Below are positions 10,053 through 18,118 of a DNA stretch of 64,000 nt, piece by piece. The translations under genes and the position numbers were made by a program. The stretch is from positions 124,001 to 188,000 of the forward strand of contig NZ_AUMA01000006.1 in assembly GCF_000422565.1 (NCBI RefSeq), given 5' to 3'. The stretch comes from Desulfovibrio aminophilus DSM 12254. GTDB taxonomy: Bacteria; Desulfobacterota; Desulfovibrionia; Desulfovibrionales; Desulfovibrionaceae. Numbering within the stretch: the stretch's first letter is position 1; each line of letters opens with the position of its first letter. Under the pieces are notes generated by a model. That model saw nothing but the letters and a program-made list of their open reading frames with translations. It was not told the origin of the DNA and ran no database searches.

Positions 10053-11503
10053 GCCTCCTCCAGTTCGGGCCGCTCCAGCGGCAGCCGGATGGTGAAGACC
10101 GCGCCCGTCTGACCGTCCTGGCGGTTCTCGGCCACGATGGTTCCGCCGTGTTTCTTGATGATCCCGAAGACGATGGACAGGCCCAGGCCTGTGCCCTTGC
10201 CCACCTCCTTGAGGGTGTAGAAAGGATCGAAGATGCGGCCCAGGTTTTCGGGTGCGATCCCCGTGCCCGTATCGGCCACGCGGATCACGGCCTGGTTGGC
10301 GGCCATATCGGCCTCGGCCTGGATGGTGATCCGGCCCGGCGAGGTCTTGATGGCCTGCATGGCGTTGATGAAAAGGTTCAGGAAGACCTCCTGCATGCGC
10401 TGGGCGTCCATGAGCACCATGAGTTCGGCCGGGATTTCGCGCGAGATGTCCACTCCGGCGGGGAGTTGGCTGGTCACCAGACGCATGGAGCGTTCCACCA
10501 CGGCGTCCAGGGGCACGGGCTTGAGCGAGAAGTCCGTGACCCGCGAAAATTCCAGCAGGCCTTTGACGATGTCTCGTGAGCGCAGAACCTCATGGTAGAT
10601 GTTGTCCAGGAGTTCCCTGGTGAATTCGTCCTCCCGGATGACGCCCTCCTCGCGCAGAATTTGGCAGGAGGTGGATATGTTGTTCAGGGGGTTGTTCAAC
10701 TGATGGGCGATCCCCGAGGTGAGCACCCCCAGAGAGGCCAGCTTTTTTTCCTGCACGAGTTGATTCTGGCGCTTCTCCAGTTCCACGATCATGCGGTTGA
10801 AGGCCTCGGCCACGTTGCGGGTTTCGTCTCGGGTGGCGGGCACCGGCAGGGGGCTGAAATCGCCTCGGGCGATGCGGGCCGTGGAGCGTCCGATGAGCTG
10901 CAAGGCCTGGATGATGCCCCGGCCAACGAACCAGACGAAGGCCAGACCCAGGCCCAGGGCCCCGAAGATGGACAACAGGAGCTGGCGCTTCAGGCTGTTG
11001 ACGATATTCAGGATCGTGATCCTCTGGGCGGCCACGAAGCGTTGGGAAGTCTCCACCAAGGCCTTGCCCTGTTCACGCAGGTCGTTGCGGGCGGCCTCGG
11101 CCAGGGCCTTGTCCCCGCCGTCGGAAGTCAGTCGGAGCACGCCGTCCTTGTAGCGCGTCAGCAGGTTGCGAAGGCCGGCGAAACCCATGGTCCCGGGCCG
11201 ACTCTCGGCCTCGGCCGAGGCGATGTGCTTGATGCGCTCAAGCCCCAGATCGGCGTAGCGCAGGCTTTCCCGACGGTCCTCCTCCTGGGCGTAAAGCAGA
11301 TAGTTCTTTTCGTAACGGCGGACTTCCAGGATGTCGTTGGCCAAGTCGTCGACCACCTCGGCCAGACGCAGGGCCTCGTCGATCTGCACGAGGTGATGGT
11401 AGGACAGCGCGCCCAGCAGCCCCAGGCCCAGCAAGGCCACGACGATGCCCAGGACGACTTTCTGGCGGATAGTCAGGGCGAAACGGCCGTCGGGCAGGAT
11501 CAT
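10049..11503 (-). CDS. Membrane sensor histidine kinase
   Basis: A 484-residue NtrB-like kinase. TM1 lies at about 15-36, a periplasmic helical sensor of about 137 residues follows, and TM2 is at about 174-195. Next come a HAMP linker, the H-box SGIAHQLNNPLNN with phospho-acceptor H267, and the ATPase domain (N-box FINAMQAI, DTGTGIAPENL, GKGTGLGLSI). The ATG at 11503 overlaps the stop of the REC-Lon gene as ATGA, and its own stop overlaps the next regulator. An open extension upstream lies inside the Lon gene and is rejected. The periplasmic domain gives no recognisable ligand. Confidence 0.95.
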   Translation of the reverse strand: MILPDGRFALTIRQKVVLGIVVALLGLGLLGALSYHHLVQIDEALRLAEVVDDLANDILEVRRYEKNYLLYAQEEDRRESLRYADLGLERIKHIASAEAESRPGTMGFAGLRNLLTRYKDGVLRLTSDGGDKALAEAARNDLREQGKALVETSQRFVAAQRITILNIVNSLKRQLLLSIFGALGLGLAFVWFVGRGIIQALQLIGRSTARIARGDFSPLPVPATRDETRNVAEAFNRMIVELEKRQNQLVQEKKLASLGVLTSGIAHQLNNPLNNISTSCQILREEGVIREDEFTRELLDNIYHEVLRSRDIVKGLLEFSRVTDFSLKPVPLDAVVERSMRLVTSQLPAGVDISREIPAELMVLMDAQRMQEVFLNLFINAMQAIKTSPGRITIQAEADMAANQAVIRVADTGTGIAPENLGRIFDPFYTLKEVGKGTGLGLSIVFGIIKKHGGTIVAENRQDGQTGAVFTIRLPLERPELEEA

Positions 11504-13518
11504 GACGAGACTCCTTGTTCCAAGGCCGAAACCAGGGCTTCGCCGATGTCCCGGGTCAGGATGATCTCGGGCAATCCAGGGGTGCTTCGGCGCAGCAATT
11601 CCACGTCGGCGGTGTTCTCGGCGGGCAGGATCACCTGCCGCACTCCGCCGCGCACGGCGGCCAGGAGTTTTTCCCGCACCCCGGCCACGCGCAGAACTCG
11701 GCCGGAGAGCGAGATTTCGCCGGAGAGGGCCACGTCGGCGCGGGCGGCGCGGCCGGTGAGCAGGGAGACCAGAGCCACGGCGATGGTCAGGCCCGCCGAG
11801 GGGCCGTCCTTGCTCACGGCCCCGGCCGGGATGTGGATGTGGATGTCCTGGGTGGAGAAGAAGTCGGGATCCACGCCCAGTTCCGGAGCCCGGCCCCGGA
11901 TGTGGCTCAGGGCGATCTGGGCAGATTCCTTGAGTATTTCGCCCAGGGAGCCGGTGAGAAGGAGTTGCCCGCTGCCGGGCATGCGTGAGGCTTCCACTGA
12001 GATCAGTTCCCCGCCCGCGTCGGACCAGACCAGACCGGTGGCCGCGCCCACGCGGGGCGTCGCGGCGGCCGCTTCGTGGCTGAAGCGCGCCGGGCCCAAC
12101 AGGGAGGCGGTCAGCTCCGGGTCGATATCGCCCTCGAAGCCTGGCTTGCCTTGTTCCAGGCAGGCTCGGGCCAATTTGCGGCATACCCGGCCGATCTCGC
12201 GGTCCAGGCCCCGCACCCCGGCCTCGTTGGTGTGCTCGCGGATGATCAGGGACAAGGCCCCGGTGGTGAAGGTGGGAAAGGGCTGGGTCAGGCCGTGTTC
12301 GCGCAGTTGCCGGGGCACGAGGAACCGCTCGGCGATTTGCAGCTTTTCAGCCTCGGAATAGCCCGAAAAGGAGACCACCTCCATGCGGTCCAGCACCGGA
12401 CCGGCCAGGCGGGCCGTGCCGTTGGCCGTGGCGATGAAGAGCACCGAGGAGAGGTCGAAGGGCACGTCCAGATAGCGGTCCAGGAAGCGGCCGTTCTGTT
12501 CCGGGTCGAGGATTTCCAGCAGAGCCGAGGCGGGGTCGCCTTTGGCGTCCTGGGCGATCTTGTCCATCTCGTCGAGCATGAACACGGGGTTCTTCACACC
12601 CACGGCGCGTATGGCCTGGATGATGCGGCCGGGCAGGGCGCCGACGTAAGTCCGGCGGTGGCCGCGCAATTCGGCCTCGTCGCGCAACTCGGCCAGGGAC
12701 AGGCGGCAGAACTTACGGCCCAGGGCCTCGGCCACGGCCATGCCCACAGAGGTCTTGCCAACGCCGGGAGGGCCCGTGAAGCAGAGGATGGGCGAACGGG
12801 AGCCATAGTGCCGCGCGGCGTCCTTGAGAATGTCGCGCACGGCCGAGCGCAGTTCGTCCAGTTCGATGGGCTTGGAGAGGTAGTGCACGGCGCCGGTCTT
12901 CATGGCCTGGACCGCCGTGTCCACGGTGGCGTAGCCGGTGACGATCATGATCTTCGTATTGGGTGAAACCTTGCGGGCCTCGGTCAGGAGGGTCATGCCG
13001 TCCATCCGGTCCATCTTGAGGTCCGTGACGATGCAGTCGAACTCCCAGCGCCGGACCTTTTCCAGGGCCCCCTCGCCGTTGGCCGCCACCTCGACCTGAT
13101 AACCCTCGCGACTGAGAATGTGACGGAGGTTGGAGCGGGCGATAGGTTCGTCATCGACCACCAGGATGGAGGCCGGGCGGCGCGCGATCATGGTCCGTTG
13201 CGCCAGATACTCCAGAACACGGTCCTTGACCTGGCCGAGCCCCGCATGGCTGCCGTCGAGCACAGCCTCGGCCCGTTTCAGGTCCAGGTTGTCCTGGGTC
13301 AATACGTTCCAGGGCAGGGAGAGCAGGTAGTCCAAGTAGTTGGAGCCGATGGCGTACTCGGCCACCGAGGGGTCCGTCTTGGCCAGGCGCTCCAGTTCGG
13401 CGTCCACGGCACACCGGGCGGCCTCCGGCAGGTCGGCCTTTCCGGCCTTGGCCTTGAGCCCCTCCAGCCCCTCGACCGCTTCGGGACGCTGCTCCTCGTT
13501 TTTGCGGAAGAAGATCAT
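11500..13518 (-). CDS. Lon-like ATP-dependent protease with an inserted receiver domain
   Basis: A 672-residue protein. Residues about 30-112 match only the last, helical part of the Lon N-terminal region (NYLDYLLSLPWN, GLGQVKDRVLEYLA). A complete receiver domain occupies about 116-235 (acidic pair D122/D123, phospho-acceptor D166, K216). The Lon AAA+ module follows (Walker A GPPGVGKT at 249-256), then the Lon protease domain with catalytic S574 in KDGPSAG and K617. Their spacing of 43 residues equals that of E. coli Lon. The substrate-binding N-domain of normal Lon is missing. It is the first gene of a coupled operon with a kinase and a sigma54 regulator, so phosphorylation may gate proteolysis; that is inference. 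Confidence 0.93.
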   Translation of the reverse strand: MIFFRKNEEQRPEAVEGLEGLKAKAGKADLPEAARCAVDAELERLAKTDPSVAEYAIGSNYLDYLLSLPWNVLTQDNLDLKRAEAVLDGSHAGLGQVKDRVLEYLAQRTMIARRPASILVVDDEPIARSNLRHILSREGYQVEVAANGEGALEKVRRWEFDCIVTDLKMDRMDGMTLLTEARKVSPNTKIMIVTGYATVDTAVQAMKTGAVHYLSKPIELDELRSAVRDILKDAARHYGSRSPILCFTGPPGVGKTSVGMAVAEALGRKFCRLSLAELRDEAELRGHRRTYVGALPGRIIQAIRAVGVKNPVFMLDEMDKIAQDAKGDPASALLEILDPEQNGRFLDRYLDVPFDLSSVLFIATANGTARLAGPVLDRMEVVSFSGYSEAEKLQIAERFLVPRQLREHGLTQPFPTFTTGALSLIIREHTNEAGVRGLDREIGRVCRKLARACLEQGKPGFEGDIDPELTASLLGPARFSHEAAAATPRVGAATGLVWSDAGGELISVEASRMPGSGQLLLTGSLGEILKESAQIALSHIRGRAPELGVDPDFFSTQDIHIHIPAGAVSKDGPSAGLTIAVALVSLLTGRAARADVALSGEISLSGRVLRVAGVREKLLAAVRGGVRQVILPAENTADVELLRRSTPGLPEIILTRDIGEALVSALEQGVSS

Positions 13519-13539
13519 CGGCCCCTCCCCGGAACGGTG

Positions 13540-13572
13540 TTGCGGAATCGAACTGTTGTTGCAGGATCGAAC
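13540..13572. promoter_or_regulatory. Two 14-nt direct repeats, candidate activator (UAS) sites
   Basis: TTGCGGAATCGAAC (13540-13553) and TTGCAGGATCGAAC (13559-13572) differ at two positions and are 19 bp apart. They lie about 155-185 bp upstream of the sigma54 promoter at 13726, a usual distance for NtrC-type enhancer sites, and just upstream of the divergent REC-Lon operon. Confidence 0.5.
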
Positions 13573-13725
13573 AGCCGCATTTTCTTGAAAAGAATCAAAA
13601 TATCAATGTGATACATATTTTTATACTCCTGATCGTTCGTTTTTGCAACGGGATTCGTTTCGCGCCTTGGTTCGCCTTTTTAAATAAAGTCATTCATTCA
13701 AAGCCATTATGACGAAAAATCGAGT

Positions 13726-13741
13726 TGGCACGTGAATTGTT
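13726..13741 (+). promoter_or_regulatory. Sigma54 (-24/-12) promoter of the TauE operon
   Basis: TGGCACGTGAATTGTT fits TGGCACG-N4-TTGCW with one change (TTGT for TTGC) and the correct 10-nt spacing. Transcription would start near 13752. This excludes the ATG at 13742 and supports the ATG at 13784 as the start of the first gene. Confidence 0.7.
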
Positions 13742-13783
13742 ATGGCTGGGACGGTTGCAACAATCAAACCGGGAGAAATCGGT

Positions 13784-13957
13784 ATGGCGACCATCCGTGA
13801 AAAAATGGAGCGCGTGTTCGTGGCGGTGGCCTTCGCCGAGCGCGACGATCGGGAAGAGGCCGTGCGGCTGGCCAAGACCGATGAGGAACGGCAGGAACGT
13901 CCCGCAGACTCCAAGCGCCGCGACAAGCGCCCCCGCGCCGTGATGCGGGCGGAGTAG
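13784..13957 (+). CDS. Small charged hypothetical protein, first gene of the TauE operon
   Basis: A 57-residue, very charged protein (MATIREKMERVFVAVAFAERDD...) with no membrane segment or recognised domain. The start was chosen from the sigma54 promoter position and the GGGAGA ribosome-binding site 8 nt upstream. The next gene begins 4 nt after its stop, so it is co-transcribed with the USP-like, small membrane and TauE genes. The arginine/lysine-rich tail (DSKRRDKRPRAVMR) may bind nucleic acid or a partner. The function is unknown. Confidence 0.7.
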   Translation: MATIREKMERVFVAVAFAERDDREEAVRLAKTDEERQERPADSKRRDKRPRAVMRAE

Positions 13958-13961
13958 CCGC

Positions 13962-14522
13962 ATGCCCCGGAACATCGCCAGGCGCATCTGGGCCGGATTG
14001 TCGCGGCCCAACGGCATCCGGGTCCGCAAGGGCCCCGGGGGCCGGGACCGCTTCGCGGACTACGCCGAAGCCCTGGCCCTGGCCGAGGCCGGCGAGCAGG
14101 CCCTGGCCGGAGGCGTCATTCGGCGCGGCGGTTCCGGCCGCAAGCGCATCCTGATCGTGGGCCATGGACACTCCTTTTCCCCCCGCCTGGCGGAATATGC
14201 CCTGGGGTTGGCCCAGCGTCTGGAATACGGCCTCGTCTTTCTGAACGTCGGCGACCCCGGGGCCGCCGCGTCCACCCCGCAGATGAACGCCTATCTGCGC
14301 GACGGCTTTGTCCGCCGTTCCGGCGAGGAGGTCCGCCCCTGGCTGCTGCTGGCCACGGGCCGGGGCCTGGAGGCAGGGCATGTGGTGCGTTTCGGCGATA
14401 CCGCCCGGGAGGTCGAGGGACTTTGCCGCGACCTGCATCGGGTCGAACTGATTCTGAGCGATCCGGAGGAGGGGGCCAAGCTGGAAGGCCGGGCGCCCTC
14501 GGCCCTGTTCACCGTGGATTGA
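13962..14522 (+). CDS. Hypothetical protein, universal-stress-like fold
   Basis: A 186-residue cytoplasmic protein. The N-terminal 55 residues are basic. From about 58 the sequence KRILIVGHGHSFSPRLAEYALGLAQRLEYGLVFLNV follows the strand-helix-strand pattern of a universal-stress/nucleotide-binding fold, and it ends with further alternating elements. No catalytic motif is visible. Its position between the 57-residue gene and a membrane protein in a sigma54-controlled transporter operon suggests a regulatory or accessory role for TauE. The fold assignment is tentative. Confidence 0.75.
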   Translation: MPRNIARRIWAGLSRPNGIRVRKGPGGRDRFADYAEALALAEAGEQALAGGVIRRGGSGRKRILIVGHGHSFSPRLAEYALGLAQRLEYGLVFLNVGDPGAAASTPQMNAYLRDGFVRRSGEEVRPWLLLATGRGLEAGHVVRFGDTAREVEGLCRDLHRVELILSDPEEGAKLEGRAPSALFTVD

Positions 14523-14579
14523 AGGAAACCATCCCGTTCCGGACGAACGGGTCACACAACCTGCAGGAGGAAGAAGATC

Positions 14580-14867
14580 ATGGCGCAGCCGACCGGGGGC
14601 AAGAAGCCCGTGCTCAAGACGATCATTTATGGTGTGGTGTCCGTGGCGTTGTATGCGGCGGCGTTCACCCACGCCAACACCTTGACGGAACTTTTTTCGC
14701 GAGGCTCTTTCTGGGCTGCCGGACCGATCCTCACGGTCTTCGTGTTTTCCTATGCCCACGGAACATTCGCCTCCAACCTTTGGTCCTGCCTCGGCGTCGT
14801 GGCTAGGCCGCGTGCCGCGAAGCGCTCCGCCGCCCGTCCCCAGGCCCGCGCCACCATCAACGCCTAG
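14580..14867 (+). CDS. Small two-helix membrane protein
   Basis: A 95-residue protein with two hydrophobic segments (about 12-30 and 42-66) and a basic, Ala/Arg-rich C-terminal tail that should be cytoplasmic. A GCAGGAGGAAGA ribosome-binding site precedes the ATG. It lies 27 nt upstream of the TauE/SafE transporter, so it is probably an accessory subunit. No domain is recognised. Confidence 0.8.
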   Translation: MAQPTGGKKPVLKTIIYGVVSVALYAAAFTHANTLTELFSRGSFWAAGPILTVFVFSYAHGTFASNLWSCLGVVARPRAAKRSAARPQARATINA

Positions 14868-14894
14868 AATCGGAACAATGAAAGGATCGATATC

Positions 14895-15944
14895 ATGGAA
14901 ACGTTGCTTCTCGACACCAGCAAGTTCATTGAATTGAACTTTCAGGCCGTGGGCTTCCTCTTCATCGTGGGCTTCATCGGCGGCTTGGTCAGCGGCTTCA
15001 TTGGCTCGGGCGGGGCCTTCGTGCTCACTCCCGGCATGATGAGCCTGGGCGTGCCCGGCACCGTGGCCGTGGCCAGCAACATGTGCCACAAGTTCCCCAA
15101 GGCCCTGGTCGGGGCCATCAAGCGCTTCCGCTACGGCCAAGTGGACATCAAGCTCGGTCTCATTACGGCCGCTTCGGCCGGAGTCGGCGTGCAGATCGGC
15201 ATCATGATCCAGCGAGCCATTCTCGACCGCTGGGGACAGGCCGGATCGGACCTCTATGTGAGCCTGTCTTTCGTGGCCGTTCTGGTCATCGTGGGCGGCT
15301 ACATCATGATGGACGCGGTGAAGTGTGCGCGCTGCGGTGGCGAGGAGAGGCCGAGTTCCCTGGCTCTGCGGCTCCAGAAGATCGAACTCTGGCCCATGAT
15401 CACCTTCAAGACCTCGGGCCTGCGCATCTCCCTGTGGTTCACCATTCCCGTGGGCTTGGCCACCGGCATGCTGGCCGCCACCATCGCCGTGGGCGGCTTC
15501 ATCGGCGTGCCCGGCATGATTTACGTGGTCGGCGCGTCCAGCCTTGTTGCCTCGGCCAGTGAACTGGTGGTGGCCTTCATCATGGGCATGGCCGGCACGG
15601 TCAACTGGGCCATGCACGGCATGGTCGACATCCGCCTCGTGCTCATCATCCTGGCCGGGTCGCTCCTGGGCGTGCAACTCGGCGCCATCGGCACCACCTA
15701 TGTGCGCGAGCACATGATCAAGTCCGTCATGGCCACCATCATGCTCATCGTGGCCGTGAGCCGGGCCATCGCCGTACCCAAGTACCTGGTGAAGCTGGGG
15801 ATCATGGACGTTTCCGAGGGCGCCCTCTCGATCATGGGCAGTGTGAGCTTCGCCTTCATGTGCCTGGCCCTGGGCGTCGGCTCGGTGATCATTCTGGGAG
15901 CCATGTGGAAGGGCCGCCGGGTCGAGGTTCCTTCCCGGGCCTAG
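14895..15944 (+). CDS. TauE/SafE-family sulfite/organosulfonate-type permease
   Basis: A 349-residue polytopic inner-membrane protein with about eight or nine hydrophobic segments and the family repeats GFIGGLVSGFIGSGGAFVLTPGMM and VGGFIGVPGMIYVVGASS. Members move sulfite, sulfoacetate or related anions. A central soluble loop contains CARCGG. It is the last gene of the sigma54-controlled operon and is followed by a 14-bp hairpin. In a sulfate reducer a sulfur oxyanion or organic acid is a plausible substrate, but the sequence does not decide it. Confidence 0.9.
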   Translation: METLLLDTSKFIELNFQAVGFLFIVGFIGGLVSGFIGSGGAFVLTPGMMSLGVPGTVAVASNMCHKFPKALVGAIKRFRYGQVDIKLGLITAASAGVGVQIGIMIQRAILDRWGQAGSDLYVSLSFVAVLVIVGGYIMMDAVKCARCGGEERPSSLALRLQKIELWPMITFKTSGLRISLWFTIPVGLATGMLAATIAVGGFIGVPGMIYVVGASSLVASASELVVAFIMGMAGTVNWAMHGMVDIRLVLIILAGSLLGVQLGAIGTTYVREHMIKSVMATIMLIVAVSRAIAVPKYLVKLGIMDVSEGALSIMGSVSFAFMCLALGVGSVIILGAMWKGRRVEVPSRA

Positions 15945-15970
15945 AATTCTTTCGCCTCATACCCTTGGCG

Positions 15971-16005
15971 AAGGCCCCGGCGGACTGCGATTCCGTCGGG
16001 GCCTT
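15971..16005. terminator. Hairpin ending the TauE operon
   Basis: A 14-bp stem (15971-15984 with 15992-16005, one G-T pair) lies 27 nt after the tauE stop and between convergent genes. No T-run follows on either strand, so it may stop transcription only weakly or protect 3' ends. Confidence 0.55.
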
Positions 16006-16014
16006 CCCATCATA

Positions 16015-16299
16015 TCACCCCTGGATGTCCTTCTTCATTCGTTCGAATTCCTCCCGGCTGATCTCCCCTCGGGCATAGCGGGTCTTGAGGATGGCCAGGG
16101 GCGTGTCGTCCGCGCCGTTTCCGGGGCGGTGCAGCAGCCAGACGGCCAGGATGATCACCAGGGCCAGGCCGAGGAGCATGACCAGCCCTCCGCCGAGCGG
16201 CGACATCATCTGGTAGCCCCCTCCGGGGCCGAAACCAGGGCCGGAGCCAGGACCATACTGGGCGAACAGACGGAGGCAGTCGAGGGAGTCCGCGCGCAT
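16015..16299 (-). CDS. SHOCT-domain single-pass membrane protein
   Basis: A 94-residue protein: a Gly/Pro-rich N-terminal part, one transmembrane helix (GLVMLLGLALVIILAVWLL), then a short SHOCT motif at the C-terminus (LAILKTRYARGEISREEFERMKKD). I chose the ATG at 16299 because GGAGGT lies 6 nt upstream; longer in-frame starts lack this. SHOCT segments are small oligomerisation modules in bacterial membrane proteins. It is downstream of glycerate kinase on the same strand. Confidence 0.8.
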   Translation of the reverse strand: MRADSLDCLRLFAQYGPGSGPGFGPGGGYQMMSPLGGGLVMLLGLALVIILAVWLLHRPGNGADDTPLAILKTRYARGEISREEFERMKKDIQG

Positions 16300-16445
16300 G
16301 ATGTACCTCCAGGGCATGAACGGACGTCGGATCTCCGCCCACGCTTCCGGATGGGGCGCGGGACGGTCTTGCGATCCTATCATACATCATCCGGCCGCCG
16401 GGTGCAGCAGGCGGTTCGGAGAAAAACACGCCTCCCGCGCGGCGC

Positions 16446-17822
16446 TCAGGGCACGAGCAGAATGTGCAGGTCGCAGACGTTGGTCATGGTCGGCCCGGTC
16501 TTGAACAGCCCGTCGATGCGTTCGAAGAAGTGATAGGAGTCGTTGTTGCGCAGGGAGTCGGCGAGGGACAGCCCCGCGCTCTTGGCTCGTTCCAGGATGT
16601 CGGTGGAGGCGAAGGCCCCGGCCGCGTCCGTGGGACCGTCGCTGCCGTCGGTGGAGGCCGAAAGAAAGTGGATGCCCCGGCCGCGTTCCTCGTCCAGGTC
16701 CATCTGGGCCAGGAAGGCCAGGGCCATCTCCTGGTTGCGGCCGCCCTTGCCCTCGCCGAAGAGCGTGACCACGGTCTCGCCGCCCAGGATGACGCAGGCC
16801 GGACGCTTCACGAGCATTTCCCGGCGGCGCACGTCCTGGGCGATGCCGGAGATGAACTTGGCGGCCTCGCGGGCCTCGCCGGTGAGCATGCAGGTCAGGG
16901 GAGCCACGTTGTAGCCCAGGGAGGCGGCGGTTTCGCAGGCCGCCAGCATGGCTGCGTGGTTCGTGCCGATGAGGATGTTTCGGGCCAGATCCAGGGCCGG
17001 GTCGCCGAGTTTCACCGTGTCCGGGATGCGCCCGGCCAAGCCCAGGCGCAGGACGTGCATGATCTTGGGCGAGACGCGCGCGTCCAGGCCGTACTTGTCG
17101 ATGACCGCCGCGGCCTGGGCGAAGGTGGAGCGGTCGTGGGCGGTGATGCCCGAGGCGATGGTGTCCAGGTGGTCGCCGACCACGTCGGAGAGGATGAAGT
17201 TGCAGCTTCGAGCCGGGAACAGACGCTGGAGCAGGCGGCCGCCCTTGAGGCCTGAGAGGTGTTTGCGCAGGCAGTTGATCTCCCCGATGTCCGCGCCGCA
17301 GGCCAGAAGTTCGCGGGTGGCCTGCTGCTTGTCCGCCAGGGTCAGGGCGATGCGCTCCCCGTCCACCTCGATCTCCAAGGGCGAGGGCAGGAGCGCCGAG
17401 CCGCCGCCGGAGATGAGCGCGAGCACCAGGGTGTCGGCCCCGGCCTGGTCGGCCAGGTCGGCGATCTTGCGGGCCGCGCGCACGCCGTTCTCGTCGGGCA
17501 CGGGATGCCCGGCCTCCAGCACCTCGATGCGCTCCAGGGGCTCGGCGTGGCCGTACTTGGTCACGATGCAGCCGCCGGAAACCCGGTCGCCGAGGATGTC
17601 CTCGATGGCCCGCCCCATGCGCGCCGAAGCCTTGCCCGCCCCCAGAACCAGGACGCGCCGGAAGGTCGAAAGGTCGATCTCGTGGCGTTCGTTCTCCATA
17701 TCCACCAGGAGCCGGTCGTCCGCCAGGCGTACGTGGTCGAGCAGCATGCGGTAGGGATCGATGCGCTGGAGCGCGGCGGAAAATATTTGGCGCAGGTGGT
17801 CGCGAATGATCTGCTCGGGCAT
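16446..17822 (-). CDS. Glycerate 2-kinase (MOFRL family)
   Basis: A 458-residue enzyme phosphorylating D-glycerate to 2-phosphoglycerate. The N-terminal Rossmann-like domain carries VLGAGKASARMG and LISGGGSALLPSP. The C-terminal MOFRL domain has VILGGETVVTLFGEGKGGRNQE and STDGSDGPTDAAGA. The start at 17822 (MPEQIIRDHL) has GGAG upstream; an open 64-codon extension to 18014 is not protein-like. The product 2-phosphoglycerate is also the substrate of enolase, a copy of which is on the neighbouring island, but the two genes come from different units. Confidence 0.93.
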   Translation of the reverse strand: MPEQIIRDHLRQIFSAALQRIDPYRMLLDHVRLADDRLLVDMENERHEIDLSTFRRVLVLGAGKASARMGRAIEDILGDRVSGGCIVTKYGHAEPLERIEVLEAGHPVPDENGVRAARKIADLADQAGADTLVLALISGGGSALLPSPLEIEVDGERIALTLADKQQATRELLACGADIGEINCLRKHLSGLKGGRLLQRLFPARSCNFILSDVVGDHLDTIASGITAHDRSTFAQAAAVIDKYGLDARVSPKIMHVLRLGLAGRIPDTVKLGDPALDLARNILIGTNHAAMLAACETAASLGYNVAPLTCMLTGEAREAAKFISGIAQDVRRREMLVKRPACVILGGETVVTLFGEGKGGRNQEMALAFLAQMDLDEERGRGIHFLSASTDGSDGPTDAAGAFASTDILERAKSAGLSLADSLRNNDSYHFFERIDGLFKTGPTMTNVCDLHILLVP

Positions 17823-17848
17823 GGACCGGTCTCCTTGGACTGGGGCTG

Positions 17849-18003
17849 TCATTTCGGGCGCGCGGTGTGCGTCGTCTCGAGGGCCGCGCGTGCCCGGGCC
17901 AGATTCTGGCGCAGCATGGGCAGATCCACAAGGGCCAGGGCCTGCTCGAAGGTCCGGGCGGCCTGTTAGAAGGCGGCCAGAGCGGTTTGGACGTCTGCCG
18001 TCC
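17849..18003 (-). pseudogene. Possible C-terminal remnant of a TPR-like protein
   Basis: One minus frame reads TADVQTALAAF, a TAA stop at 17966-17968, then QAARTFEQALALVDLPMLRQ and further Ala/Leu/Arg-rich residues to a stop at 17849. The pattern resembles a tetratricopeptide tail interrupted by a stop. No start codon or ribosome-binding site is present. It sits between the displaced tRNA-Pro terminator and glycerate kinase. The call is weak. Confidence 0.3.
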
Positions 18004-18014
18004 TGGAAATTCAT

Positions 18015-18052
18015 AAAGAAAAAGGGCCGGTCAGCTCATGGCTGACCGGCCC
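18015..18052 (-). terminator. Intrinsic terminator, probably the original tRNA-Pro terminator
   Basis: A perfect 12-bp GC-rich stem (18024-18035 with 18041-18052) is followed on the minus strand by CTTTTTCTTT. It lies just beyond the partial tRNA-Pro copy, in the direction tRNA-Pro is transcribed. It therefore probably ended tRNA-Pro transcription before the island split them. Confidence 0.8.
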
Positions 18053-18068
18053 CGGGGCAAGGTCTTCA

Positions 18069-18118
18069 TGGTCGGGATGAGAGGATTTGAACCTCCGACC
18101 CCTTGAACCCCATTCAAG
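18069..18118. repeat. Distal attachment site (partial tRNA-Pro copy) of the genomic island
   Basis: These 50 nt repeat the 3' half of the tRNA-Pro gene at 36294-36343 (CCA end, T-arm and anticodon arm) with a single mismatch. After position 18118 the similarity stops, so this is not a functional tRNA. It marks the left boundary of the island. Confidence 0.9.

Noticed and set aside
13742-13783. Earlier ATG for the 57-residue protein
   Set aside because: It lies within or before the expected start site of the sigma54 promoter and has no ribosome-binding site.
17823-18014. Earlier in-frame start of glycerate kinase
   Set aside because: The extra residues are Arg/Pro/Gly-rich and unlike the family; the ATG at 17822 has a ribosome-binding site and matches the known N-terminus.
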